Shown in pieces: positions 17,761 to 28,000 of a stretch of DNA of 64,000 nt. The position numbers and the translations under genes were made by a program. The DNA is taken from contig NZ_JAABOQ010000001.1 in assembly GCF_010671565.1 (NCBI RefSeq), positions 682,001-746,000 of the forward strand. The letters run 5' to 3'. The notes under the pieces were generated by a model. That model searched no databases, had not been told where the DNA came from, and worked only from the letters and a program-made list of their open reading frames with translations. The DNA is from Spongiivirga citrea (lineage in GTDB: Bacteria > Bacteroidota > Bacteroidia > Flavobacteriales > Flavobacteriaceae). Positions within the stretch are counted from its first letter, which is position 1. Each line of letters opens with the position of its first letter.

Positions 17761-20700
17761 ATGAAAACAAAGTTTAGTGGATTTTTAACGCTATTGCTAG
17801 CGTTTGTAGTGCAACTATCCTTTGCTCAGGAAAAAACCATTACTGGTGTAGTAACAGACCAAAGCGGTCTGCCACTTCCTGGCGCAAGTGTAGTTGTTAA
17901 AGGTACCACAACAGGTACGCAAACTGATTTTGACGGTAATTACTCGATTCAAGCGAGTGCTGGTCAGATATTAGTTTATTCTTATGTTGGTCAAAAAACA
18001 GAAGAACGTACAGTTGGAGCTGCCAATACGATTAATGTGCAACTTAATGAAGATGCTACCGCACTTGAGGAGGTAGTTGTTACTGCACAAGGTATTCGTA
18101 GAGAGAAAAAGGCACTAGGTTATGCGGTGAGTACGGTAGGTTCTGAGCAATTAGAACAAAATCCGGAAAATGACATTAACCGTGTTCTTAACGGTAAAGC
18201 TTCAGGTGTTCAGATAACCCAAACAAGTGGTTTATCTGGTTCGGGTACTAACGTTGTTATTCGTGGTTACTCTTCATTTGGAGGAAGTAACCAAGCATTG
18301 TTTATTGTAGATGGTGTTCCTTATAACAATGACACCAATGCTGTTGGTGGCGCTAGGGTTGGTAACAACGGATCAAGTAGATCGTTAGACCTTGACCCTA
18401 ACAACATTGAAAGTGTTAGTGTACTAAAAGGACTTGCTGCGGCAACTCTTTATGGTAACGATGGGCGTAATGGTGTAATTCTTATTACCACTAAATCAGG
18501 TTCAGCTAAAAACACAGTTAAGAAAAATGAAATTACTGTAACCCAGTCTTATTTTGTTAATCAGGTAGCTTCATTACCAGATTATCAAAATGAATACGGT
18601 AACGGTTTTGATCAAGCTTTCGGTTGGTTCTTCAGTAACTGGGGACCAAGTTTTAATAGAGATGGTGCTGCCGGATGGGGAGCTCAAAATGCTATTAACG
18701 GAACAGCCTCTGGAACGCCAGGTTTCTTACAACACCCTTACTCAACATCAACTCCAGCAATTCAAGCTGCATTCCCTGAGTTCCAGGGAGCACTTTACGA
18801 ATGGAGACCATATGATAGTGTTGAAAACTTCTTCCGTACAGGTGGAACAAGTAACACATCGATAAGCTTTAGAGGCGGAAACGAAACAACTTCTTTTGGT
18901 GTTTCTTTTAGTCACCTTGATGAAAAAGGATTTACACCTGGGAATGGTCTTAGAAGAAATAACCTCTCTGTAGGTGGACGTTCTCAGCTTTCTAACAAGT
19001 TCACGATCTCTGGATCTATGAACTATTCTCGTACTGATTTCAAAACTCCTCCGGTAGCAGAGAGTGAAGGTAACGGTACGTTCTCTGCGGGAACTTCATC
19101 GGTTTTCGGACACTTATTCTTTACACCGCGTTCTGTTGATGTAGCCGGACTTCCTTTCCAGAACCCTGTAGATGGCTCTAGTGTTTACTATCGCCAAAAC
19201 AACAGTATACAACATCCTTTATGGACAGTTGCAAATGCACAAATTTCTCAGTTGACAAATCGTATTCAAGGAAATTCAGTTGTACAATACGACTTTAATG
19301 ACAACTTAAATATCTTCTACCGTTTTGGTATGGATGTTTATAGTGAGTTAACGAACAACTACCAAAATAAAGGTGGTATTGATTCAAACGTACTTGGATT
19401 TTTAAATACTTCAACTGTTCTTAGCGAAACTTGGGATCACAGTATCGTACTTAACGGTAATTACAACCTAACTGATAAGATTGATGTTACCTTTAACTTA
19501 GGTGCAACTTCACGAAGTGAAAACATTGACCAATCTGGTGTTGCAAGTTCTGGCCAAAATGCTTTTGGCATTTTAAGACACTTCAATTATGATGTTCAAG
19601 ATGAAATTCAATTCAGCTCAACTTTGAATACTTTGGGTCTTTATGGTCAGGCACAATTTGATTATGATGATTACTTATACTTAACGTTGGCTGGACGTAA
19701 TGATTGGGTTTCAAACCTACCAGGTGAGGTAAACAACTTATTTTACCCTTCTGCAAGTTTGGCATTTTTACCGACTGCAACCATCGAAGGTTTAAAATCT
19801 GAAAATGTTCTTAACTATTTAAAATTAAGAGCTAGTTATGGTACATCTGCACGTTTTGCTGGAGGATTCCCTGCAGTAAACACGCTTGATTTCAACACCC
19901 AACGTTTCCAAACAGATGGTGGAACAAACATTCCTGTAAACACCACTAATGCGCGTTTAGCGAATGCTGCTATTAAGCCAGAGCTTCAAACCGAAATTGA
20001 ATTTGGTATTGAATCAAAATGGTGGCAAAATCGAATTACTTTAGATGCTTCTTACTTTACTAGAGTAACGGAAGATCTTATTATTCAAAACCAACCTTTA
20101 CCGGTATCAACAGGTGTAACAGTTACAGCTACCAATATTGGTGAAATTGAAGGAAGTGGTATTGAAGCTGATTTAGGAATTGATATTTTTAGAAGTGAGG
20201 GAGATGGATTCAACTGGAATTCAAGAGTTAACTTCACGAAGTTTAAAAATACTGTTACTGATCTAGGTAATGATGTTGACCAAATTATCTACATAGGTGG
20301 ATCGGGTCGAACTGGTGGTAACGTTGCTCGTGAAGGTTTTGAACTAGGTTCTATGGTTGGAACACGTATTGCAAGAGATGCTGACGGTAACTTTAGAGTA
20401 AATAGTGGTGGTACTTACGTTATTGAAAACGTAGATGAAGAAGGTTTAACACCTGTAGTTGGTAATCCAACTCCAGATTTTGTAATGAACTACATTAATA
20501 CCTTAAGCTTTAAAAACTTTACTTTAGGTGTTCAAATTAACCATACTAAAGGTGGTGATATTGCATCCTCAACAGTAAGTACTTTATTAGGTCGTGGTTT
20601 AACGACTGATACTGTAGATCGTGAGAATACATTTATCTTGCCTGGTGTTAATCCAGCTGGAGGAACAAATACTGTTCAAATAAACAACTCCACTTATTAC

Positions 20701-20997
20701 TTCTCTAACTTACTTTTCGGTCCAACTGAATTGAGAGTGTATGACGCATCAGTAATTCGTTTACAAGAAGTTTCTTTAAGCTATAGATTCCCGCAAAAGT
20801 TAATTGAAAAGACTCCATTCGGATCTCTTTCTATTACTGCTAGTGGTAATAACCTATGGTATGATGCATACAATACTCCAGAAGGAACTAATTTTGATCC
20901 AGGTGTTGCACTTGGAGTAGGAAATAGCCGTGGTTTTGAATTCATCAACGGACCAAGCGGTAAGAGATGGGGAATTAGCCTTAAAGCAACATTTTAA
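17761..20997 (+). CDS. SusC/RagA-type TonB-dependent outer-membrane transporter
   Basis: A 1078-residue outer-membrane protein of the SusC class, which imports a ligand captured by its SusD-type partner, driven by TonB. A signal peptide ends near SFAQ (residue 22). Residues about 25-105 are a carboxypeptidase-regulatory-like domain (ITGVVTDQSGLPLPGASVVV), then the plug (about 110-230; IRGYSSFGG, ALFIVDGVP, VLKGLAAATLYG) and a beta-barrel ending in an aromatic residue (ISLKATF). The SusD partner follows after 29 nt. No glycoside hydrolase, sulfatase or peptidase lies beside it, so the substrate cannot be read from context; it may be a peptide or a general nutrient rather than a glycan. Confidence 0.95.
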   Translation: MKTKFSGFLTLLLAFVVQLSFAQEKTITGVVTDQSGLPLPGASVVVKGTTTGTQTDFDGNYSIQASAGQILVYSYVGQKTEERTVGAANTINVQLNEDATALEEVVVTAQGIRREKKALGYAVSTVGSEQLEQNPENDINRVLNGKASGVQITQTSGLSGSGTNVVIRGYSSFGGSNQALFIVDGVPYNNDTNAVGGARVGNNGSSRSLDLDPNNIESVSVLKGLAAATLYGNDGRNGVILITTKSGSAKNTVKKNEITVTQSYFVNQVASLPDYQNEYGNGFDQAFGWFFSNWGPSFNRDGAAGWGAQNAINGTASGTPGFLQHPYSTSTPAIQAAFPEFQGALYEWRPYDSVENFFRTGGTSNTSISFRGGNETTSFGVSFSHLDEKGFTPGNGLRRNNLSVGGRSQLSNKFTISGSMNYSRTDFKTPPVAESEGNGTFSAGTSSVFGHLFFTPRSVDVAGLPFQNPVDGSSVYYRQNNSIQHPLWTVANAQISQLTNRIQGNSVVQYDFNDNLNIFYRFGMDVYSELTNNYQNKGGIDSNVLGFLNTSTVLSETWDHSIVLNGNYNLTDKIDVTFNLGATSRSENIDQSGVASSGQNAFGILRHFNYDVQDEIQFSSTLNTLGLYGQAQFDYDDYLYLTLAGRNDWVSNLPGEVNNLFYPSASLAFLPTATIEGLKSENVLNYLKLRASYGTSARFAGGFPAVNTLDFNTQRFQTDGGTNIPVNTTNARLANAAIKPELQTEIEFGIESKWWQNRITLDASYFTRVTEDLIIQNQPLPVSTGVTVTATNIGEIEGSGIEADLGIDIFRSEGDGFNWNSRVNFTKFKNTVTDLGNDVDQIIYIGGSGRTGGNVAREGFELGSMVGTRIARDADGNFRVNSGGTYVIENVDEEGLTPVVGNPTPDFVMNYINTLSFKNFTLGVQINHTKGGDIASSTVSTLLGRGLTTDTVDRENTFILPGVNPAGGTNTVQINNSTYYFSNLLFGPTELRVYDASVIRLQEVSLSYRFPQKLIEKTPFGSLSITASGNNLWYDAYNTPEGTNFDPGVALGVGNSRGFEFINGPSGKRWGISLKATF

Positions 20998-21026
20998 TAA
21001 AGTAACACTATTAGATACTTAAAATC

Positions 21027-22715
21027 ATGAAAAGAATCAAATATTTAGTATTAAGTGTTTTCTGTGGGGCAATGCTTGTTTTCCAATCTTGTGAAACAAC
21101 AGAATTAGATCTTACAGAAAACCCTAACGCACTAACTCCACAGTTCGCATCGATCGATTTGTACTTGAATTCGATCCAACTTGACTATGCCTTTAATATG
21201 GAAGGACTAAGTGGACTTGGCGCATCATTAACGCGAGTTGAATATATGTTTGGAAGAGATTACTTTAATAACTTCTCTCCTGCGACATTAAATCTAACTT
21301 GGACGCGCGCATACAGAGGTATGTTCACCGATCTAAGAGAAATGACAGTTTTAGCTAACGAAGCACAGCTGCCAAGACATATTGCAATAGGTGAGATTTT
21401 ACAAGCCCACATGCTTATCACACTTGTTGATTTTGTAGGCGATATTCCTTGGTCTCAAGCTATCAATCCAGATGAATTCCCGCTACCTGCGGTTGATTCT
21501 GGTGCCGATGTATATGCTGCTGCTGAGGCAATGTTAAACAGTGCCATTGCTAACTTAAACGCTGCTTCCCTAGGTAACCCAGCGAATGACTTATTTTACG
21601 ATAACGACTTTACCAAATGGGAGAAATTGGCAAATACCCTAAAAATGAAAATTTATCTTCAAACGCGCTTAGTTGATGCTTCGGCAGCATCTAAGTTTAA
21701 TGCAGTAGTTGCAACTGGAGATTTCATTTCAGGAAATGCTGACGATTTTCAATTTCAGTGGGGTAAGAACATACAACTGCCCGATTCAAGACACCCTAAG
21801 TACATAGGAGATTATACTCCAACTGGTGCTGGGAACTATCAGTCAAACTGGTTAATGGATCAAATGGATACAAATAATGATACACGTATTCGTTATTATT
21901 TCTTCCGTCAGACTGATGAAACCCCTGGAGCTACTGGCGTAGATCCTAACGAAGAGACCTTAAATTGCTCTTTGGTTGCACCGCCTGCACATTATGTAGC
22001 TGGAGGTTTTACTTTCTGTTATTTAGATAATGGCTATTGGGGCCGTGATTCTGGAGATGATGCTGGTACACCGCCAGACGGTTTCTTAAGAACAGCTTAT
22101 GGTGTTTACCCGGCAGCCGGTAAATTTGATGGAGATAATTTTGCAAATTCAGTGGATGCTGACGATTTCGTTGGACTAAGTCTTGGTGGAGGCGGAAATG
22201 GTATCACTCCTATTATGTTAGCTTCCTATGTTGATTTCATGCGTGCCGAAATGGCAATGGCTGCAGGAGACATGCCAGGTGCTGAAGGTTTCATATCAGA
22301 TGGTATAGAAAAGTCGATCGCAAAAGTGCAATCTTTTGGAACTAAAGATCCAGGTGCTAATTCGGCATTTTTCCCAAGCGCAGCCGACAATACTGCCTTT
22401 GTTACTTCAATCACAACAGCATTCGATGCTGCTGACATGAACGGAAAATGGAATATACTTGGAGAACAATTTTTGGTAGCACAATTTGGTGCGGGTATTG
22501 ATGCCTATAACTTCTACCGAAGAACAGGTTTCCCAACAACCCTTCAGGCAAATATAGAGCCGAACCCTGGAAATTTTGTAAGATCCTTCTTATATCCAGG
22601 AAATGAAATTAGTGCTAATCCAAGCATTACGCAGAAGGCAACTCAAGATGTTCAAGTATTTTGGGACAATAATCCGCCATCAGCACCTTCAGGAGGATTT
22701 CCTGCGGCAAATTAA
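21027..22715 (+). CDS. SusD/RagB-family surface lipoprotein
   Basis: The 562-residue partner of the upstream SusC protein; it forms the lid over the transporter and binds the ligand at the cell surface. A lipoprotein signal ends at Cys22 (VFQSCETTE). The helical, TPR-like body shows the family pattern with a conserved early segment around NLTWTRAYRGMFTDLREM and the later WEKLANTLKMKIYLQTRL, and ends with a segment typical of the SusD-like group (NPSITQKATQDVQVFWD). It is 29 nt after susC and 24 nt before the next lipoprotein gene, so one operon is likely. Ligand unknown. Confidence 0.93.
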   Translation: MKRIKYLVLSVFCGAMLVFQSCETTELDLTENPNALTPQFASIDLYLNSIQLDYAFNMEGLSGLGASLTRVEYMFGRDYFNNFSPATLNLTWTRAYRGMFTDLREMTVLANEAQLPRHIAIGEILQAHMLITLVDFVGDIPWSQAINPDEFPLPAVDSGADVYAAAEAMLNSAIANLNAASLGNPANDLFYDNDFTKWEKLANTLKMKIYLQTRLVDASAASKFNAVVATGDFISGNADDFQFQWGKNIQLPDSRHPKYIGDYTPTGAGNYQSNWLMDQMDTNNDTRIRYYFFRQTDETPGATGVDPNEETLNCSLVAPPAHYVAGGFTFCYLDNGYWGRDSGDDAGTPPDGFLRTAYGVYPAAGKFDGDNFANSVDADDFVGLSLGGGGNGITPIMLASYVDFMRAEMAMAAGDMPGAEGFISDGIEKSIAKVQSFGTKDPGANSAFFPSAADNTAFVTSITTAFDAADMNGKWNILGEQFLVAQFGAGIDAYNFYRRTGFPTTLQANIEPNPGNFVRSFLYPGNEISANPSITQKATQDVQVFWDNNPPSAPSGGFPAAN

Positions 22716-22739
22716 TAGTTAATTAAATTGAATAGTACA

Positions 22740-23606
22740 ATGAAAAAAATATCAAAATATTTATTGAGCTTCGGTTTGCTAGTTGGTGTTATTTCATCAT
22801 GTGATGAAGGCGATGCACTTGTTGATCAAGTTGTAGCAGATACTACAAGAGGGGCTATTTTAAGAACAATCGAAATTGGTAATACAAGTTTTAATCGTTT
22901 CGACACTACTTCTGAGTTTTCAATAAGAATTGAAGAACAGGATATAGAAAATGGTGGACTTTTATCCGAATTACAGGTTTATCTTTCTTTTACTGATAAC
23001 AAGGATGACGGAGTAGATAATAATAAGGCCGAGTCTTTATTAAGAACAATTTCAGCATCAGAATTTGAAACTGGTGACAGAGGATTACCTGTAACAGGTA
23101 TTAGCTTTACCTTAGCAGAGGCTCTGTCTGCATTAGGTCTTGTTGATGGTCAGTTCGATGGAGGTGATGAATTCACCGTTAGACTGGAGTTAGTTCTTAC
23201 TGATGGAAGAACATTTACTAGATCAGACGCTAGTGGTAATGTTACTGGAGGTTCATTCTTCAGCTCTCCTTATCGCTATACTGCTGGAATAAAATGTATT
23301 CCAGTAGCCCCAGTAACAGGTGACTATGAGTTAGACCTTGCTGACAGTTATGGAGATGGTTGGGATGGTGCAAAAATTACTGTTACAATTGACGGTACAG
23401 CCACCGATTATACGTTCACTTCTGGAAGCGCCGCTTCGTTTACAATTACAGTACCAGCGGATGCAATGGAGTTATCATTCGTTTATGTACCTGGTAACTT
23501 TGAGGGTGAACACTCTTATACTTTAACAGCACCTAATGGTGATACTGCTGCGGCTGATGGACCTGGTCCAACACCTGGTGAAATTGTTTTAAATATTTGC
23601 ATTTAG
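22740..23606 (+). CDS. lipoprotein of the SusC/SusD operon with a C-terminal DGWDG-type domain
   Basis: A 288-residue lipoprotein following the SusD gene. I chose the ATG at 22740 because it starts directly at a lipoprotein signal (MKKISKYLLSFGLLVGVISSC); an ATG at 22728 adds four residues. CDEGD after the signal resembles an export signal for surface lipoproteins in Bacteroidota. Residues about 25-180 are a beta-rich region of unknown family. Residues about 195-288 contain YGDGWDGAKITVTIDG, a motif seen in secreted proteins of this phylum. It may be an accessory ligand-binding protein. A strong terminator follows at 23638. Confidence 0.8.
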   Translation: MKKISKYLLSFGLLVGVISSCDEGDALVDQVVADTTRGAILRTIEIGNTSFNRFDTTSEFSIRIEEQDIENGGLLSELQVYLSFTDNKDDGVDNNKAESLLRTISASEFETGDRGLPVTGISFTLAEALSALGLVDGQFDGGDEFTVRLELVLTDGRTFTRSDASGNVTGGSFFSSPYRYTAGIKCIPVAPVTGDYELDLADSYGDGWDGAKITVTIDGTATDYTFTSGSAASFTITVPADAMELSFVYVPGNFEGEHSYTLTAPNGDTAAADGPGPTPGEIVLNICI

Positions 23607-23637
23607 TAAATAATGAAAACTGAAACATAAAGAACGA

Positions 23638-23669
23638 AAAGACCGCCAATTGGCGGTCTTTTTGTTTTA
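23638..23669 (+). terminator. terminator of the susC operon
   Basis: AAAGACCGCC and GGCGGTCTTT form a perfect 10-bp stem with loop AATT, followed by TTTTTG. It lies 32 nt after the lipoprotein stop codon and separates that gene from the propeller lipoprotein gene. Confidence 0.85.
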
Positions 23670-23731
23670 TGTTAAAACTAGGTTGAAATTCATATCTTTT
23701 ATTAAATTTACCGCCATAAACCTTTATTTTA

Positions 23732-25072
23732 ATGAGACTTACAGCCATACTACTTTTGTTCTTCATATTTACGGGGTTTAGTTCTTGTGAAAAGGATACT
23801 CCTGTTACTCCACCCATTGATCAAGGAGATGGAGACAGTGATAGCGGAAATAATGGGGGTGACGACCCGGATCCAGATACTGGTGGTGGAGACAATCCAC
23901 CTTCAGAAGAAACCTCTGTCGAATTTATTAACAGAGATTTAGTTGATAATAATTTGCTACTTGTTAATGACGCTGCTGCGAACAAAGCATATATAATGGA
24001 CAAAGAGGCCAATGTTCTTTTCGATTGGCCATTAAATGGCGAACGACTTGGTAATGACGTATTCCTAATGGATGATGGCAGTGTATTGGCGAATCTTGAA
24101 GCTCCTGATCCAAAAATCCAAATTGGCGGATTCGGAGGTAAATTGCAAATTATTGATAAAGAGGGTAATATTAGTTGGAATTTCGATTATTCTTCAGATG
24201 ATTTTATCGCACACCATGATGCTGCTATGCTACCCAATGGAAACGTGCTTATCATGATTTGGGAAAAGAAAACGGCCTCACAAGCAATAGAGACTGGCTA
24301 TAAGATGAATGTCGATCTTTTTCCTGATGGGATTATTGAAGTAAATAGAACGAGTAATGAAATAGTCTGGGAATGGCATTTATGGGATCATATCATTCAG
24401 GATAATGATATGACTAAACCAAATTTTGGTGATGTCTCGGCGAATCCTCAAAGAATAGATATTAATTACAACCAACGCGCCGATGGCGATATTACTCATG
24501 GAAATGCATTGACATATGATGCCGAGAATGATTTAATCTACCTTAGCGTAAATTTTTATCATGAAGTATGGGTAATTGATCATAGCACAACAAATGAAGA
24601 AGCTGCTGGAACCACTGGAGGAAATTTTGGGAAAGGTGGAGATCTTGTTTACAGGTTCGGAAACCCTACAGCTTATGAAAGCAGTTTTGGGCAACGTTTA
24701 TTCTACAATAACCACTTCCCTAATTTGATTGACTCGCAAGAAGGAAAGTTATTAATATTTTCAAATGGAAATAGCTTAGACCAATCCACCGCTTATGAAT
24801 TAAAACTGCCCTTACCTTTTGATCTAAAAAAAGATGCTGACAACGAACCAGAAGTGGTTTGGAGTTTTACAGATCCTGATTTATACTCCCCTAAGGTTTC
24901 AGGGGTTGTATTATTGCCAAATGGCAACAGATTAATTACGGAAGGCGATTTTGGTATTTGGGAAGTTACGGAAGCAGGTGAAGTAGTTTGGAAATTTAAA
25001 AGTCCAGGTTTTTTCTGGAGAACCTACTCCTATGAAAAAGATCATCCAGCCATAAAAGCGATCGGACTTTAG
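23732..25072 (+). CDS. arylsulfotransferase-like beta-propeller lipoprotein
   Basis: A 446-residue lipoprotein with signal ending at Cys19 (FTGFSSCEKD), then a Gly/Asp/Pro-rich linker (about 25-62), then a propeller domain of the arylsulfotransferase (ASST) type. The repeated blades carry LPNGNVLIMIWE, HHDAAMLPNG, EIVWEWHLWDH, DITHGNALTYDAEND and VLLPNGNRLITEG, a pattern seen in this family. Whether it transfers sulfate is not shown; many Bacteroidota members have no known substrate. It follows the SusC operon after a terminator. Its stop codon overlaps the end of the convergent FG-GAP gene by 4 nt. Confidence 0.8.
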   Translation: MRLTAILLLFFIFTGFSSCEKDTPVTPPIDQGDGDSDSGNNGGDDPDPDTGGGDNPPSEETSVEFINRDLVDNNLLLVNDAAANKAYIMDKEANVLFDWPLNGERLGNDVFLMDDGSVLANLEAPDPKIQIGGFGGKLQIIDKEGNISWNFDYSSDDFIAHHDAAMLPNGNVLIMIWEKKTASQAIETGYKMNVDLFPDGIIEVNRTSNEIVWEWHLWDHIIQDNDMTKPNFGDVSANPQRIDINYNQRADGDITHGNALTYDAENDLIYLSVNFYHEVWVIDHSTTNEEAAGTTGGNFGKGGDLVYRFGNPTAYESSFGQRLFYNNHFPNLIDSQEGKLLIFSNGNSLDQSTAYELKLPLPFDLKKDADNEPEVVWSFTDPDLYSPKVSGVVLLPNGNRLITEGDFGIWEVTEAGEVVWKFKSPGFFWRTYSYEKDHPAIKAIGL

Positions 25073-28000
25073 TTAAGCTGATATACGGCGAGCGGGCCAT
25101 TATTTATACCAAAAAGCAGCAAGGAACCCAATGTCTTATGAGATATTTGGATAGTAGATTTTATACTCCTATCAAAATCAATATTAAGTTCTTCACCTGA
25201 CAAAACCCCTCCTCCTCCATCGAGTCTAGGTGTTTCTACTTCGGTATCATAAATCGTTCCCACTAGGATCATCTCTTTCTGACTACCTTGATTAATATCA
25301 ACATTTACACCATCTAAAATGGGAAACACTTGATTCTCTATGCCTAAATCTTCTTTCTGGAAGCTCCCATCACCATTGTTAATCAAAACACGGGATTTAA
25401 AAGTATTTACTTCGGCCTTGTATGCATTATCCAGATTATCCTCATAAATATCTTCTAAACTTGCGTTAGCATAATCGCTATAAGTACCAAACTTCTCTGA
25501 AATAAAAGGCATTTGCTCAGTAGAGCATTCCTTCCCACGTGAGGGGACATACTTTCCTTTATACTTTTTACTTAATACTATATCGAATGTGCCGTTCCCG
25601 TCAAAATCGCTTGCATACACCTTAAAAGGCTTTTCTTTTGATGCATTATGCTTTAAATTCAATCCTACATTTCCTAATACAAAATCAGCTAAGCCGTCAT
25701 TATCTACATCGGTTTCCGTAACACTAAACCACCACCCTTTTTCATCATCCAATCCGCTATTAACCGAGGTATTTTTAAAGATTCCATTTGTATTCATGAA
25801 AACTCCAGGCGTGCCCCACTCTCCTACTGCTATAAAATCAGGCCAGCCGTCTTTATTGATATCAGATATTGCGACATCATTTACGATTCCTAAGGCTGCA
25901 AATTCTGGAGCCACCACATCAACAACTTCTTTTAAAACTCCACCATCATTTCTAAATATTAGTGATGTTGCTGGTTTAGGGTAATGTCTTGCCTCTATTC
26001 TATTTCCAACTATAATATCAAGATCACCGTCATTATCAAAATCGAAAGCACCGACAGCTTTCCCACTTTGATGTTGTTCATTAAGTCTTGTATTTTTTCT
26101 TCTTTCAAAATTACCCGAACCATCATTGATATATAAACGATCAATATAATTGCGAGAGTTAAACTCCCATTCATTACCACCGCTAACAACATACAAATCT
26201 TGATCACCGTCATTATCAATATCAAAAAATACTGACTCCATATCCTCATATAAAGCATCCTGTTCAAAGGCGATTATCAACTTATTTTCGAATCCCTGTT
26301 TTGTTTGAATATAAAGTTGTGATACCTGTCCAGAAGCACCTCCAATAAAAAGATCATCCAAACCATCACCGTTTGCATCTCCCTTTGACATAAAAGGGCC
26401 TAAGGTTGATTGTTTATACGGTAATAACACTTCTTCATTAAAATCATTAAACTGATTTTCTTTGTGAACAAAATCTAATCCCAGCAATTTAGGATTTAGT
26501 CCATTAATGAACTTGTTACTTACTTCGGGTATTTCCTTTTCTTGAAAACCTGTTTCTTGAAAAGTAAATTTTTGGTTTGTATACATGCCATTAAGCATAA
26601 ACTGTTTACCTGATGGCCAGGTTATGATTACACTATCAATTTTTTCAACTTCACCCAATCCAAAATACATAGCATTATCAACGGATGACAAATAACCCCT
26701 TGTCCGCTTACTTGTGGCTATCTGCTGTTTGCCATTATATTTTAAAGTAACTGTAGCGAAAGTTTCAGATAAATCACCATCGGCAACAATTTTTAAGTAG
26801 TTGCCCCTTTTATTTTCAACGCTAATATTTTTGTATACACCAGCTTCGGCATCGATGTTATTTACCACAATATCAAGATCTCCATCATTGTCGAGATCGG
26901 CGGTCACGGCTCCATTCGAAAATGTCGCATCACTAATTCCCCAATTTTTGGCTACCTCATCAAACTGCAAATCGCCTTGACCTCTATACATCAAATTAGG
27001 TAATTTTTCAGATGGCATTTGGTAGTATAGTTCCTTTTTTACACTCAGAGGCACACGACCGCGATACTTCATCTTAGCCTGGCGTATTTTCTGCTTTAGA
27101 TCATTGTCGAGCGCATAACGTCTATAACCATTAGTTACAAAAATGTCTTTCTTTCCATCCAGATTAAAATCTTCCATGAGCACTGCCCAGCTCCAATCTG
27201 TTTTTGCGACCCTTGTTAAATGAGCTACATTGGTAAATGAATTACTTCCTTTATTAAGCTGAAGGGAATTAAACATGTACTGATGAGGCATTTCCAAGCT
27301 ATCTACCAACAAGCTAAAATTATCGACATTCATAGATGCCATTAAAGTTTTGGCTCGATAATGATCGCTAGACGCCATATCTAAGACAAAAATATCCTCT
27401 TTAGTATCGTTATTTATATCAGCAATATCAACGCCCATACCATAGAATGAGAGTTGCTTTGTGTATTCCTTTATCTTGTCGTCAAAACCGCCTTTACCAT
27501 TATTAATATACATAGCATCGGGTACGTAGTAGTCATTTGCTACATAAATATCCTGCCACCCATCTTTATTAATATCCGCCACACAAAGTCCAAGGCCAAA
27601 AGCAGGCTTCAGCAATCCTGCTTGTTTAGTAATATTTTTAAAATTTCCATTGTCATTTCGATATAAATGAACACTACTTTGTTCTAAAAGCTTTTCATTG
27701 TTGTTTAAAATTTCATAAAAAGTAGATGGGTCTGTTCCGTACAACTCATTTTCATTTGAAACAACACAATCGAGATCACCATCCTTGTCAAAATCAAAAA
27801 ACGAAGATTGGGTACTTATACTTTCATCTGCCAAACCAACCTCAGCTGCAGTCTCATTAAAAGTGAGATCCTTTTTATTTATATACAATCGATTTTTACG
27901 TGCTTCACCTTTATTAGGACCACCTTGAGAAACGTAGATATCAAGCCAACCATCATTATTAACGTCAGCAAAAGTCACACCACTAGACCAACCCTTACTG

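Noticed and set aside
25589-25984. 131-codon open frame opposite the FG-GAP lipoprotein gene
   Set aside because: The repetitive Asp-rich coding of the FG-GAP protein creates long antisense frames; the product is a low-complexity Ser/Pro sequence.
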